A DNA stretch of 64,000 nt, from assembly GCF_901709675.1 (NCBI RefSeq), contig NC_051107.1, forward strand, positions 1,481,501 to 1,545,500. Reading direction: 5' to 3'. Source of the stretch: Syngnathus acus. Lineage: Eukaryota > Chordata > Actinopteri > Syngnathiformes > Syngnathidae. This document shows, one piece after another, positions 52,131 to 61,109 of this stretch. The notes under the pieces were generated by a model. That model did no database searches and was not told the origin of the DNA. It worked only from the letters and a program-made list of their open reading frames with translations. Within the stretch, counting starts at the first letter, position 1; every line of letters begins with the position of its first letter. The position numbers and the translations under genes are program-made.

Positions 52131-52787
52131 ATTCTCCCTGCATTTTTTTTTTTTTTTTTTTCTAGATGCCATATTACTTGGCTTTTTGGGCCCATTTGCC
52201 AAAAAAGGAGAAAAACTTGCTGTTGTTTTTGCTCAGGATCCACGAGGAAGCATCAGTTCCACGCTCGCAATGATTTTTTTGCGACAAGCACAGTTTCTTT
52301 TCTGTAAGTAGCGCTGTTGCTGTTTCACATTCAACTGATGATTTTTTTTAAATACAAATGTGATTTTGTGCACGTGCACAAAGGCCAAATAACGGTTTCA
52401 GAGCGGCTTGTGGACAGAAGAGTGCGCTTGATAAATCTTGATTTGTTTGTTTTGTACAAGAATGTGCCATTTTCTCATATGTTCATTATTATTCTGGTCA
52501 AGATGAAGGTTGAGTGCCTTTTTTTAATTCAATGTGAATGGATCATTCCATTTATGGGCACCATTGATCGGCCTGATGACATGATCTCTGTTAATTTATT
52601 GAATTGAACAAAATGTAAAGGTGTGTGCTAGTGAATGACACTCATGTGACTTTGCTGTGGTGGTTAATGAAACTATTTTTTGGGTTTTTTTTATATTTGT
52701 GCCCATTCCATCCTATTTGTTACTTAGAGGCTGCGGACTGTTGGGAATTGAAGAACATTGTGATGTTATTTGCCGCTTCAGATTTAG

Positions 52788-52793
52788 ATTAAA
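52788..52793 (+). terminator. st8sia1: Candidate polyadenylation signal ATTAAA (st8sia1)
   Basis: TTTAGATTAAAGCTTCATTTTG lies in sequence with GT/T-rich bases around it, 2.56 kb after the stop. Position and context fit the end of a long 3'UTR, but no transcript evidence is available. Confidence 0.3.
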
Positions 52794-52949
52794 GCTTCAT
52801 TTTGTAGCTGATGTCCGCCATTGACTGCTGCTTCTTGTCTCATGACCTCTCTCGCTATCTAGCATAGACGCATGTCCACATGGGGGAAAATAATTCAACC
52901 AATTAATGGTCGAATTCCATTAATTATTTAGAAAGTATAATACGTGTGT

Positions 52950-53000
52950 GTAGCTAGATAAACTAGCTAGCTAGGTAAATTAGCTAGCTAGATAAACTAG
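52950..53000. repeat. TAGC-rich microsatellite
   Basis: GTAGCTAGATAAACTAGCTA and TTAGCTAGCTAGATAAACTA are imperfect repeats of TAGC with a GATAAAC spacer occurring twice. Confidence 0.75.
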
Positions 53001-53294
53001 CGGGGTTTTCCGCAAGGACATTGGTAGTTCATGCAAAATCAGGGAAGCACAAACATATAAAAGCTTGCACGGAAGTCTTCTATCTAAATCATTTGATATA
53101 AGAATTTGATATTTATAAATCCAAAATGCTGAAAACGGTTCCTTATGAAGTCGTTCATGAACCACTCTGCAAATCAGTGCTCGCTGAAGTTTCCTGCCTG
53201 CTGCTTCAGGACACTTAGTTAAGACAGCAAACTGAAAGAACAGTCAACGAATAAACTTTAAGATTTCCCGCTAATTATGACAAACACCTTAGTG

Positions 53295-53596
53295 CAGGGG
53301 TGTCAAACTCTTTTTTTTCGCGGGCCGCATTGTAGTCATAGCTTCTTTCGGAGGGCCATTATGACTGTCAACCCAAATAAATGTATGAGCACCTCATATT
53401 ATATACAGTAAAAGCTACAAAACAAACTGACAAATAACTCGTTTTCAAATCAGATGAGTAAAAACCGGTCAAATATTAAAAAAATATATATATTATTAAA
53501 AGTGAAGACAATTTGCAATTCTAGTAATGACACGAATTTGATAAAATGATGTGGCGGGCCGTATCTGGCCCCCGGGCCTTGAGTTTGACACCTGTG
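53295..53596. mobile_element. hAT-like MITE, 302 bp, with perfect 8-bp duplication
   Basis: Left end CAGGGGTGTCAAACTC and right end GAGTTTGACACCTGTG are inverted with 2 of 16 mismatches. CCTTAGTG flanks both sides (53287-53294, 53597-53604). Subterminal GCGGGCCG and CGGGCCGTATCTGGCCC also mirror. Eight-base duplications define hAT insertion. Non-coding. Confidence 0.92.
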
Positions 53597-54071
53597 CCTT
53601 AGTGTATTTGTAGCAGTCTTATGGTGGTAGGCAAAGTACATCCTGTACTGGTTGGAATCGAACCCGCACCCTCTGAACTGAGATGCAGATGTGCCAGCAC
53701 TCAATAATGCATGCAGAATTACAGTGCCTTGCAAATGTATAAGCTTTTGGCTTTTGCTTAGGCTTCAACCATAACAAAATCAAAATAAAGAAGAATCAAC
53801 ATTAATAGGACACAATAATAGAGCTTGTTCACAGCCCTGCACTTTAATTAAAAAGCCACACTACAATCAATAGACTCTTAATTATGCCCCTGAATGAAAT
53901 GAAGCATTGTTTTGCTGTATGTAGCACATAACAGGAAATCAGCAAAGTGCTCTTTGGTTTCACGGAAACTCATTTTATGAGTAAACGTGGTTTTAGTTCG
54001 ACTGGTGTGGTCTTGATTAAAGCTCGGCACGGTTCAAGTTTGCTCTGCAGTGCGGCGGCTTGTTGAGGGGC

Positions 54072-54098
54072 GGGGGGGGGGGGGGGGGGGGGGGGGGG
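54072..54098 (+). repeat. Homopolymer run of 27 G
   Basis: An unbroken G run after a GGGGC. It can form G-quadruplexes and is prone to sequencing length error. Confidence 0.9.
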
Positions 54099-54640
54099 AG
54101 TAAATGGCACCAAGCCCAAGGGCATTGCCCCAAAAAGACGTCACTCAGTCAGCCAGTTGTAAGTAAGTAGCAGCCCCAATTGATGCATCGCTTCGTGTGA
54201 TAAGATACTGTGAGGGCGTTTACGTCGACGGGACCTTGTCACATATCGTTTGACATCGGGGGAGATATCGGATGATGTCATTTCTGCATGTGCCAACCCA
54301 GTACGTGCGGAATTCCTCCTGTCTGGTGTCCCTTTCGTTTCACTGCTGCGTGTGGTAGATCCTCTAATTCTGCCTGGCAACAAGTTTTTTTTTTTTTTTT
54401 TTTTTAATTGGGGGGAGGTGGTGCATGGATATCTCAGGCTGTCTGCAAAACAAATTTTTTTTTTTTTTAAAAGCTCCAAAAATTCCTCCAAAAATGCTGA
54501 TGAAGCGTGGTCCCTAAGAGTGGGAAATAAATACCCAGAAAAATGGGAAAATACCAAAAAGTCAATAATATGGCCTGGCACCTGGGAAGTCCAAACACTT
54601 CAGTGCCCCCGAGCAACCGCTTTTAGGTCCGTCAGTGGAC

Positions 54641-54745
54641 TGGACAATGATAATAATATTAATATGAATATTATGAATAATATTAATAATGTTAATGATA
54701 TTAATCATAGTAATAATATTAATAATAATAATAATATTAATATTT
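54641..54745. repeat. AAT/ATT trinucleotide-rich low-complexity block
   Basis: About 100 bases of imperfect AAT/ATT units. The long plus-strand open frame that crosses it (Asn/Ile-rich) is an artefact. Confidence 0.85.
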
Positions 54746-55079
54746 GTCAGGTCTAAGTACCATCAGACATAAAACCACACGCTGGAAGGAAGAGGAGAAG
54801 ATAACCAGGATAGGTTTACTCGCGAGGAGAACGATAGAGAAAGGAAACTCAGTTACAATCTCCATCAATTCTGAGTCCTTACTCCACGCGCCCCTCTTTT
54901 TAATGTTTTGGTTGCCCTGGTTACAGAGGCGTTGCTACACTAAAATTGTGGCTGTAGCAACGCTGTCATCTCCATGGTTGGCTGACTCATCCTGGACTGT
55001 GATCAGATAACTTGAAGCACGTTGAATGCCGCTTTCCTGTGGAACAATGCAACTAAACCTTTGCTAAGTGTATCTTCTT

Positions 55080-55438
55080 GGTAAACTAACCAGACTCACC
55101 AACAGCTTCATACTCCAGGCTGTTAGGATCCTGAACTCTCTCCCCCCTTCTGCGTAGCGTCCTGTACTTTTGCGCTCTATTCTGACTGTCTGCTGTATGC
55201 ACACTTGCTCCATTTTTGCTCCTCTTATTTATTATATTATTTGTTTATTTATTATTTATTCATCACTCTTTTTATTCATTGTTTGTGCCTTCTTGTTTTT
55301 ACTTTTTGTGTTGTTTACTTGTATGTATATTGTGTACTATGTCTTGTCACCGTGGGATAGTGGGAACGTAATTTCGATCTCTTTGTGTGTCTTGGCATGT
55401 GAATAAATTGACAATAAAGCAGACTTTGACTTTGACAA
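55080..55438 (+). mobile_element. 3' end of an L2-like LINE (last ORF2 codons plus 3'UTR)
   Basis: The frame TRLTNSFILQAVRILNSLPP-SA-stop matches the extreme C-terminus of L2-like ORF2. A T-rich 3'UTR follows, then AATAAATTGACAATAAAGC and a CTTTGA tail. It is severely 5'-truncated and belongs to a different subfamily from the copy at 9.15-11.07 kb, whose tail is AATCT. Confidence 0.75.
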
Positions 55439-55470
55439 CACACAATAATAATGAGTAACTAGCCCTAAAC

Positions 55471-55586
55471 CAGGGGTCTCAAACTCCGGTCCTCGGGGGC
55501 CGCATTCCTACATGTTTTCCAAGTTTCTTGGAACTTGGAAAACATGTAGGAATGCGGCCCCCGGGGACCGGAGTTTGAGACCCCTG
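55471..55586. mobile_element. 116-bp palindromic hAT-like mini-MITE
   Basis: Ends CAGGGGTCTCAAACTCCGGT and ACCGGAGTTTGAGACCCCTG are perfect inverses, and the palindrome continues nearly to the centre (about 57-bp arms with one to two mismatches). Perfect 8-bp duplication CCCTAAAC flanks it (55463-55470, 55587-55594). It consists of only the two end segments of a longer family, as the partial copy next door shows. Confidence 0.93.
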
Positions 55587-55687
55587 CCCTAAACACTTCA
55601 ACACACATTAAGTAAATACGAGGTATGCAGATCCTTAAACAAACATTGAGTAAATATGGGATAACTTATATGCAACTATTTTAAACT

Positions 55688-55807
55688 GTATCAGGCTCCT
55701 GCAGAACGTGAGGATGAACTGATCATTTGAATCAGGTGTGTTTAACGAGGGAAACTTGGAAAACATGTAGGAATGCGGCCCCCGAGGACTGGAGTTTGAG
55801 ACCCCTG
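55688..55807. mobile_element. Right half of a related hAT-like MITE
   Basis: GCTCCTGCAGAACGTGAGGA, then GATCATTTGAATCAGGTGTG and CTTGGAAAACATGTAGGAAT end in GGAGTTTGAGACCCCTG. The last 50 bases match the right arm of the 116-bp element; the left end is missing. Its left limit is approximate. Confidence 0.75.
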
Positions 55808-55905
55808 TCTTACAGTAACAAAGAGAAAGATAAGAGAAGGACAGGAAGGATACATAAAACTGATTGGGGGTCAAAGGACATCCCTAGTTAAACAAAAAGA
55901 GTTCA

Positions 55906-55955
55906 ACTCGTAAAATATAAGGCCCCAGTTCTGGCAGGCCAAGGCTTCACCGCTA
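55906..55955. repeat. Dispersed repeat shared with 60384-60435
   Basis: AACTCGTAAA, AAGGCC, CAG, TCTG, CAGGCCAAGGCTT and AATTATTC occur in the same order and spacing, with small indels, at 55905 and 60384. The right copy lies directly behind the small coding exon. The element class is unknown. Confidence 0.6.
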
Positions 55956-56546
55956 AATTATTCCAACAATATTATTGTTCCATCCTTGCACTAGGATACA
56001 TTGTGGGATTGAACAAACAGATGAATTATGCTGATTTTGTGTTTGTGAATGAGACAGTGTGCAGCAGAAAGCTTCGGATTCAGCAAAAGAAACATCCGTA
56101 GAGCTGGAATTGCACAATCGGTTCTTGCATTTTAAGTTGGCAGAAATCTACTACCTGTGTGAACGTGTATGTGTGTGTATTATGCAACAACGCCCATTTT
56201 GACGCTGAGTCTAACAGGATATGTTAAATGTGCTCTATAAAAATCTTGAAGAACTGGTGCGGACGCATTCACACACACGCACGCACACACACATACTTTA
56301 CAGACCTAATGATAAAGGCAGAGAGAACTAATGATGGCAAGTCGTCAAACCTCCTCATCAAGCTCAGCAAACACACAAAATGATAAAAACTTTAATCATT
56401 TTGCAATTTGGTTTTGTTCACTTATGTATAAAGTTCCAATTTTATTTAGATCACGTTTGTCTTTAAAGGACCTTCAAAGATGGCCCTCAAATAAAAGCTT
56501 AAAAACAAAATGGCAGTCAGGTTTGGCTTCTTAGACTCTTATCATG

Positions 56547-56583
56547 AGTAGACCCACACGAAAAAAAACTGTGTGGGTCTACT
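56547..56583. repeat. Perfect 13-bp inverted repeat
   Basis: AGTAGACCCACAC, an A-rich 11-base loop, then GTGTGGGTCTACT. Related low-complexity repeat words follow. It could be part of a degenerate element. Confidence 0.8.
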
Positions 56584-59500
56584 TGTTATAAATCTACAAA
56601 AATTCATGTTGATAACAGAAAGCGGCTAGTGGGGCTGAATTTTCAAAAAAAAAAAAAGGCAGCCTCTGTGTTGTGAGGCCTTTTTTTTGGAAGATTTTTG
56701 TGGGTCAACTCATCAGAGACATACAAAATTCACATTGCTGATGGAAACCATTTTCAGAGGCTGTTTTTTGTTTTTTTTTAAATCCAAGAGCTACTACTGG
56801 GACAATTTTCAGGCTCTCATGGCTCTTTATATTCTAATTCTTAGCCTGCGTAACGCATGACTGTGCTCATGCATCAATTAGCACCGAGTCAGCCAGGTCA
56901 AATGTAACATCCGACCCTTCCTTATCGTGTTTACATGCAAGGATCCTGTTCACCTTTCGAGCCAGATGGCATTACAGAGTGTCAAAACAGATTTTGCCGA
57001 GTCTGGAATGGAAGTGAGAATCTAATTTTCCTCCTCTAAAAGAACTGGAGGACTTGCTGCCCCCCCTCCCATTTCCTCTCAGAACACACTTGACTCTTTC
57101 GTCCCATCTGGGACAAACACAAAATGATTGATATTTTTCACAAAGGATGTCTGAAACTACGATCTATCCATGCTAAGCTCCTTTTTTGGAAAGCACCCAA
57201 GAGGCATTCCGGCGGCCCCTCAAGCCCTCTATTTCTCCTCCTACTGTTGGCTGTGTGGTAAATTATGAATTTGTTGGAAGGGGGAAGAGGGGGAAATGGC
57301 ACAGTCACTCAGATACAAGCATTCCTCTGTATTTTTGCTCCAGTGGAAAAAAAGACTTATTTCATATGAGAGCATGTGTCTTGGTGTCAATTGGTTCATT
57401 TTAGATGTAATAAGAAGATTGACTTCTAAAAACATTCCTTCATGTGTTAATCGTTCTCCTGTGAGTCTTCTCCCCCTGCATTAGGAAGGTGTAGGGGGTG
57501 GGCAGGGAGTAATAATCGGCCCAGGGGGGGCCATGGGGTGAAAGGTAATCAGATGACGTTGGGGAAAACGGGCGCACTTGAATGTCTCGTGGGCCTTTTT
57601 ACAGTTGCTACTTTTGCTAACGTGGCACATTGGAGCTAGCATTTCTGCTACCACCCAAAAAGATGCTGGCAGCTGCTCTTTAGACAATCCCAGTTTGAGT
57701 TTGCAATCAAACCGGGCATAACAGAAAGAGAAATACGCTTTGTGCATTTAAAACAAACACATCACTGTAGACTTTCAGTCTGCTAGCTTAATGCTAAATA
57801 GCATCGAATGTTGCAGCGCTATAACCCTTTAAGCAAGAGATTCAATTCAAATGATCCACACATACCCACAATATAACAGTACTTAGTCATATATTCTTTA
57901 TCATCTGCAAAGCGTAACTAATAATAGCGTCACACTGATAAGCTAAGAGGAATTGAGTTGTCCACTCCATTTTGTCTTTTAGTATATGCATGACTTTACC
58001 TCTGATCATGAACTTGTTTCTGCCCTCTCTCTGAGTCATATTGTTTGTTTTCGTCTTCTTTTATTCTTACATGTTGGACTTGTGCATGTACTGTGTATTT
58101 TGTCATGCAGCTGAGAGGATCCATGCTGACCTTTGGTGCTGAAGACCTGTTGTCACCACCTGCTGGCTGTCACCATCGAGCTGCTAAGGAAGGCATAGGT
58201 ACTCGAGCTCCTTCAAATGTGTTGATTGCTAGAGTGACAGAAGCTCACTCAGCAGAACAATTTAGGAAAACATATGTATGGCTACCTTGTAAGTGGAGAG
58301 TCTGAAATTATATGTGGGAATCGCACAATCACACATTCAACCACTGCACTGAGGGAGGTACAGTGCTGTACTTGAGCGCCGCTCGGCTTGGAGATTGTCT
58401 TCTCGTTTTCGGACGTCCCAACCTATTTATCGAGCCTTTTTTCTCATCAATACATCAGAGAAGAACTTTGCCACGGTAGAGATGACTCGCATGTAACGAC
58501 GACGGCCCTTTTGCAGTTTTTCCGCTCAGTTGTGAATTGAACCCCAGTGAGTTATTTGCTCAATTTGATTGAAATAGATTGAAAAACAAAACAAAAACTC
58601 TAAAGAGCCACACGTGCATCTCAAAGCGAATGTACGGCGATAACTTGAACAGCAAAGTCGGACGAGTTGACTCGTTCTAAGCAGGACTGGGATGGAATGA
58701 TAATGAAAATAGTTTGAATGGTGTGAACTGAATGAAAAGCTTGTTGTACAGTTTTGTGTTGAAAGACCAATTGTTTATTTTGGGCGCATCTTTGCTCCAA
58801 GAAAGATATTTGATTTTGATTTGCTCGACTGATATGCACACGACGATGGCTGCTTGTGGGCGGGGCCTGCTTCTTCTAATCCACACATTTAATCAAAATT
58901 TTGTATTCCATTTATTCTCACTAGCGTTGGTTCTGCATGGCATTTTCTGACCTCACAATTGATTCTTTTCCAGTATTGGCATAAACATTATTATTATTAT
59001 TATGAAGATGAATCTTATTGTTTCAACTATTAAATGATTGTTTGGAGTGTTTCATATCCGGGCTTATTTTGGTATCGCTGCTGAAGATGACTTGAAGTGC
59101 TTTATTTGGAAGATGATGCTGTTTCTCTTGTTGGAATGCATGTTTCCTCTTTTTCCATTGTCACAATCATCCATACTTATTTCTGCTTTCTGGTCCCGGG
59201 AATCTACAAATATGGACAGTCTATTAATACTTCATTTTAAATAAAAGTGACACGCTGAAATTCTTGTATGAAGTGCATCTTCTGTCCATCACCCACGATC
59301 ATGGTGCTGGTAGCTTGTGAGCAAAATGCTCGGGCGTATCAATGCGAGCTTATTTAATTTTAGGGGACAAAAGTATTTGCAGCGCTCATTTAGGAAGTGA
59401 AAGAACGATGATGAATTTGCCCGCATGAATCACGACAGGGAATTTCCAGGAAACTGTTTCAGTTTTTTTATTATTATTTAGTATCAATATAAATGGCATT

Positions 59501-59599
59501 TTTTCAATAAGAAAGTCAATATAGTTGAATGTGTGCTTTCTTGTTTGAAATGAATTTACGTTGACGTTGAAGCGGTGGGGTCGCGTACGTCATGACATT

Positions 59600-59720
59600 T
59601 TCATGACGCAATACGTATTACACTTGCCTGAACGCAGAAGTGAGCGGCGGCGGCGGCAGAAAAAAGCGAAGCGACTTGTTTGGACTTGTTGGCCGGTTAA
59701 AAAAAAGCCTTCATTATTCT
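59600..59720 (+). other. Putative 5'UTR exon of a small unknown gene
   Basis: A GC-rich stretch with (GGC)n (about 59643-59655) runs to CATTATTCT, then a perfect GTAAGTATTT donor. No in-frame ATG links it to the next exon, so it would be a leader exon. The transcription start is unknown. Confidence 0.4.
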
Positions 59721-60158
59721 GTAAGTATTTCTTTAGCTTTCTTTAAGTAACATTTTCGTCGCACTGAAAATAACTGCTGACCTCTCGAGTTGATCCATTC
59801 GTCAAAAGTTTTTCAACCAGTTGCTGTGTGAATAAAGCCATTTTCTTTTTGAAATGTTGCTCGTCTACTTTTATAATCTCATTTGTACTCCCATTTAAAA
59901 GTCTTAATTACTTACATTGTTTTGACTCCAAGGGAAACGTTTCTTTCCAATGTAGTAGTGTTATGTCTGTCAGGTTTACCCATTGAAATAAAATCTTCAG
60001 TATATAACCGACCATTATAGATTCTCTCACAAAGCTATGCATTGTAGTTTGTCTCGGTGTACATGGCAGCTTCGGTAACCCAAATGGGATTTGCTTGGTG
60101 CTTTCGGTGAACTCACAAGACGCACTTTTGTGACCTCCAATGTAATGTTAAATCATCT

Positions 60159-60174
60159 CGCCACCAGAGGGCGA
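60159..60174 (+). promoter_or_regulatory. CTCF-like motif
   Basis: CGCCACCAGAGGGCGA closely matches the core of the vertebrate CTCF motif (CCACnAGnGGGCG). It sits between the small plus-strand gene and the NLR gene end. Only binding data could show that it is used. Confidence 0.35.
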
Positions 60175-60268
60175 CAAAACTGTAAGATCAACTTGGTCAT
60201 GAATGGAATATTCATCTTTTAATTCTGCTGTATAAACGCTAGTTTTGTGTTTCTTTGCAGCAGAGCTA

Positions 60269-60367
60269 ATGGCAAACGGACGCGTTGAAATTCATGACCC
60301 TTTGGCCAACCTCAACGACCTCAGCCGGCCAGACAGCCCTGTCACTAAAGAGGAAGAACCTAGATAA
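60269..60367 (+). CDS. Unrecognised small protein, first coding exon (possibly disrupted)
   Basis: A good acceptor (TTTCTTTGCAG at about 60260) is followed eight bases later by ATG. The frame reads MANGRVEIHDPLANLNDLSR then PDSPVTKEEEPR, stop. The composition is protein-like (charged, no low complexity), but I do not recognise the family. From about 60381 the sequence is a dispersed repeat that also occurs at 55906-55955, so the natural 3' end of this exon may have been replaced. A weak GT after CCT (60341) would join in frame to the segment at 60516. Function unknown; it may be a gene remnant. Confidence 0.4.
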   Translation: MANGRVEIHDPLANLNDLSRPDSPVTKEEEPR

Positions 60368-60515
60368 AAGGAAAAGTCATAAACTCGTAAAGACAAGGCC
60401 TCCAGGTCTGTCAGGCCAAGGCTTTACTTCAATTATTCGAACATTTCCCTCCTGTTTATCACACATTTGCTAAATTTTTACATGACCAAAAACGACCACT
60501 TCTCTCGATTTTCAG

Positions 60516-60617
60516 TTGTCGGATCACAAGTATGAGCGCAAATATGTTCACGCCAAAAAGGACAAATGTTGCGATATCATCAAGCGTTTGGCATGCATTG
60601 ACCACTTACTTCATTAA
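60516..60617 (+). CDS. Unrecognised small protein, possible terminal coding exon
   Basis: Acceptor-like CTCTCGATTTTCAG precedes an open frame LSDHKYERKYVHAKKDKCCD then IIKRLACIDHLLH, stop. It is rich in Lys, His and Cys and reads like coding sequence. It fits phase 0 after the preceding exon if the weak donor at 60341 is used. No family is recognised. Alternatively both exons are relics of a dead gene. Confidence 0.3.
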   Translation: MSDHKYERKYVHAKKDKCCDIIKRLACIDHLLH

Positions 60618-60931
60618 GGCAACATTTGTTATTTCAAAGTGCACAACAAATACAAATATCATCAGATCATCAAGTTATTCTCAAAACATTTCTCATGACC
60701 ACATAGTCCATCACATCTCGTCTAAAAATATCTACTTCTGTCGCCGTTATTGATTTGGTGTGTACTAGCTAGAATGAGATGCTTCAAATGTTTCTTTCTG
60801 GTGTGACTTTAGGTGCTTTAGTCCATGAGCTGTAAGCACATCTGTCTTTGTAGCTACCCATTTTCTTCAACGCACAAGTGTCGCCGGTCCATTCAGACGA
60901 GCGAGCGAGCGCCCTGGAAGATGTTTGGAAC

Positions 60932-61109
60932 CTACCACTCGAGCTTCACACTGCAGCGAGGATCCTTTTGGACCTCTGCCAAGACCTGCCTTTCTTCCTC
61001 TTTGATGTCATTGGCCCACAAGTTCAGGTTTTGGAGGTGGGAGGGGTTGGACCGGAGAGCCTTGGCCAGCGCCTCGCAGCTTTTCTTGCTCAGCTTGCAG
61101 TACTGGAGC
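60932..61109 (-). CDS. NLR last LRR exon, with stop
   Basis: Starts like the others ([20 protein letters not shown]) but continues [20 protein letters not shown] and [18 protein letters not shown] before a stop. It caps the LRR array. The ending [12 protein letters not shown] resembles the capping end of fish NLR LRR domains that lack B30.2. Confidence 0.9.

Larger units (their letters stand above)
50229..52810 (+). other. st8sia1: Likely st8sia1 3'UTR/downstream region, with transposon insertion
   Basis: After the stop codon the strand continues as AT-rich sequence broken by a TA-flanked element (50740-51543) and a SINE-like repeat (51880-52130). A possible polyadenylation hexamer ATTAAA occurs at 50629-50634, another at 52788-52793. 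I cannot tell which is used. Confidence 0.4.
52811..59599. other. Gene-poor, repeat-rich intergenic region
   Basis: Contains a TAGC-type microsatellite (52950-53000), two hAT-like MITEs, a 27-base G run, an AAT trinucleotide block, a LINE 3' end and a hairpin. From about 55808 to 59599 I see no gene; AATAAA at 59240-59245 could end an unidentified transcript. Confidence 0.5.

Noticed and set aside
53645-53700. GGAATCGAACCCGCACC, possible minus-strand tRNA TPsiC arm
   Set aside because: No complementary arms in the surrounding 80 bases; likely a repeat remnant.
54250-54756. 168-residue plus-strand open frame
   Set aside because: Runs through T and A homopolymers and an AAT repeat, giving poly-Phe and poly-Asn; low-complexity artefact.
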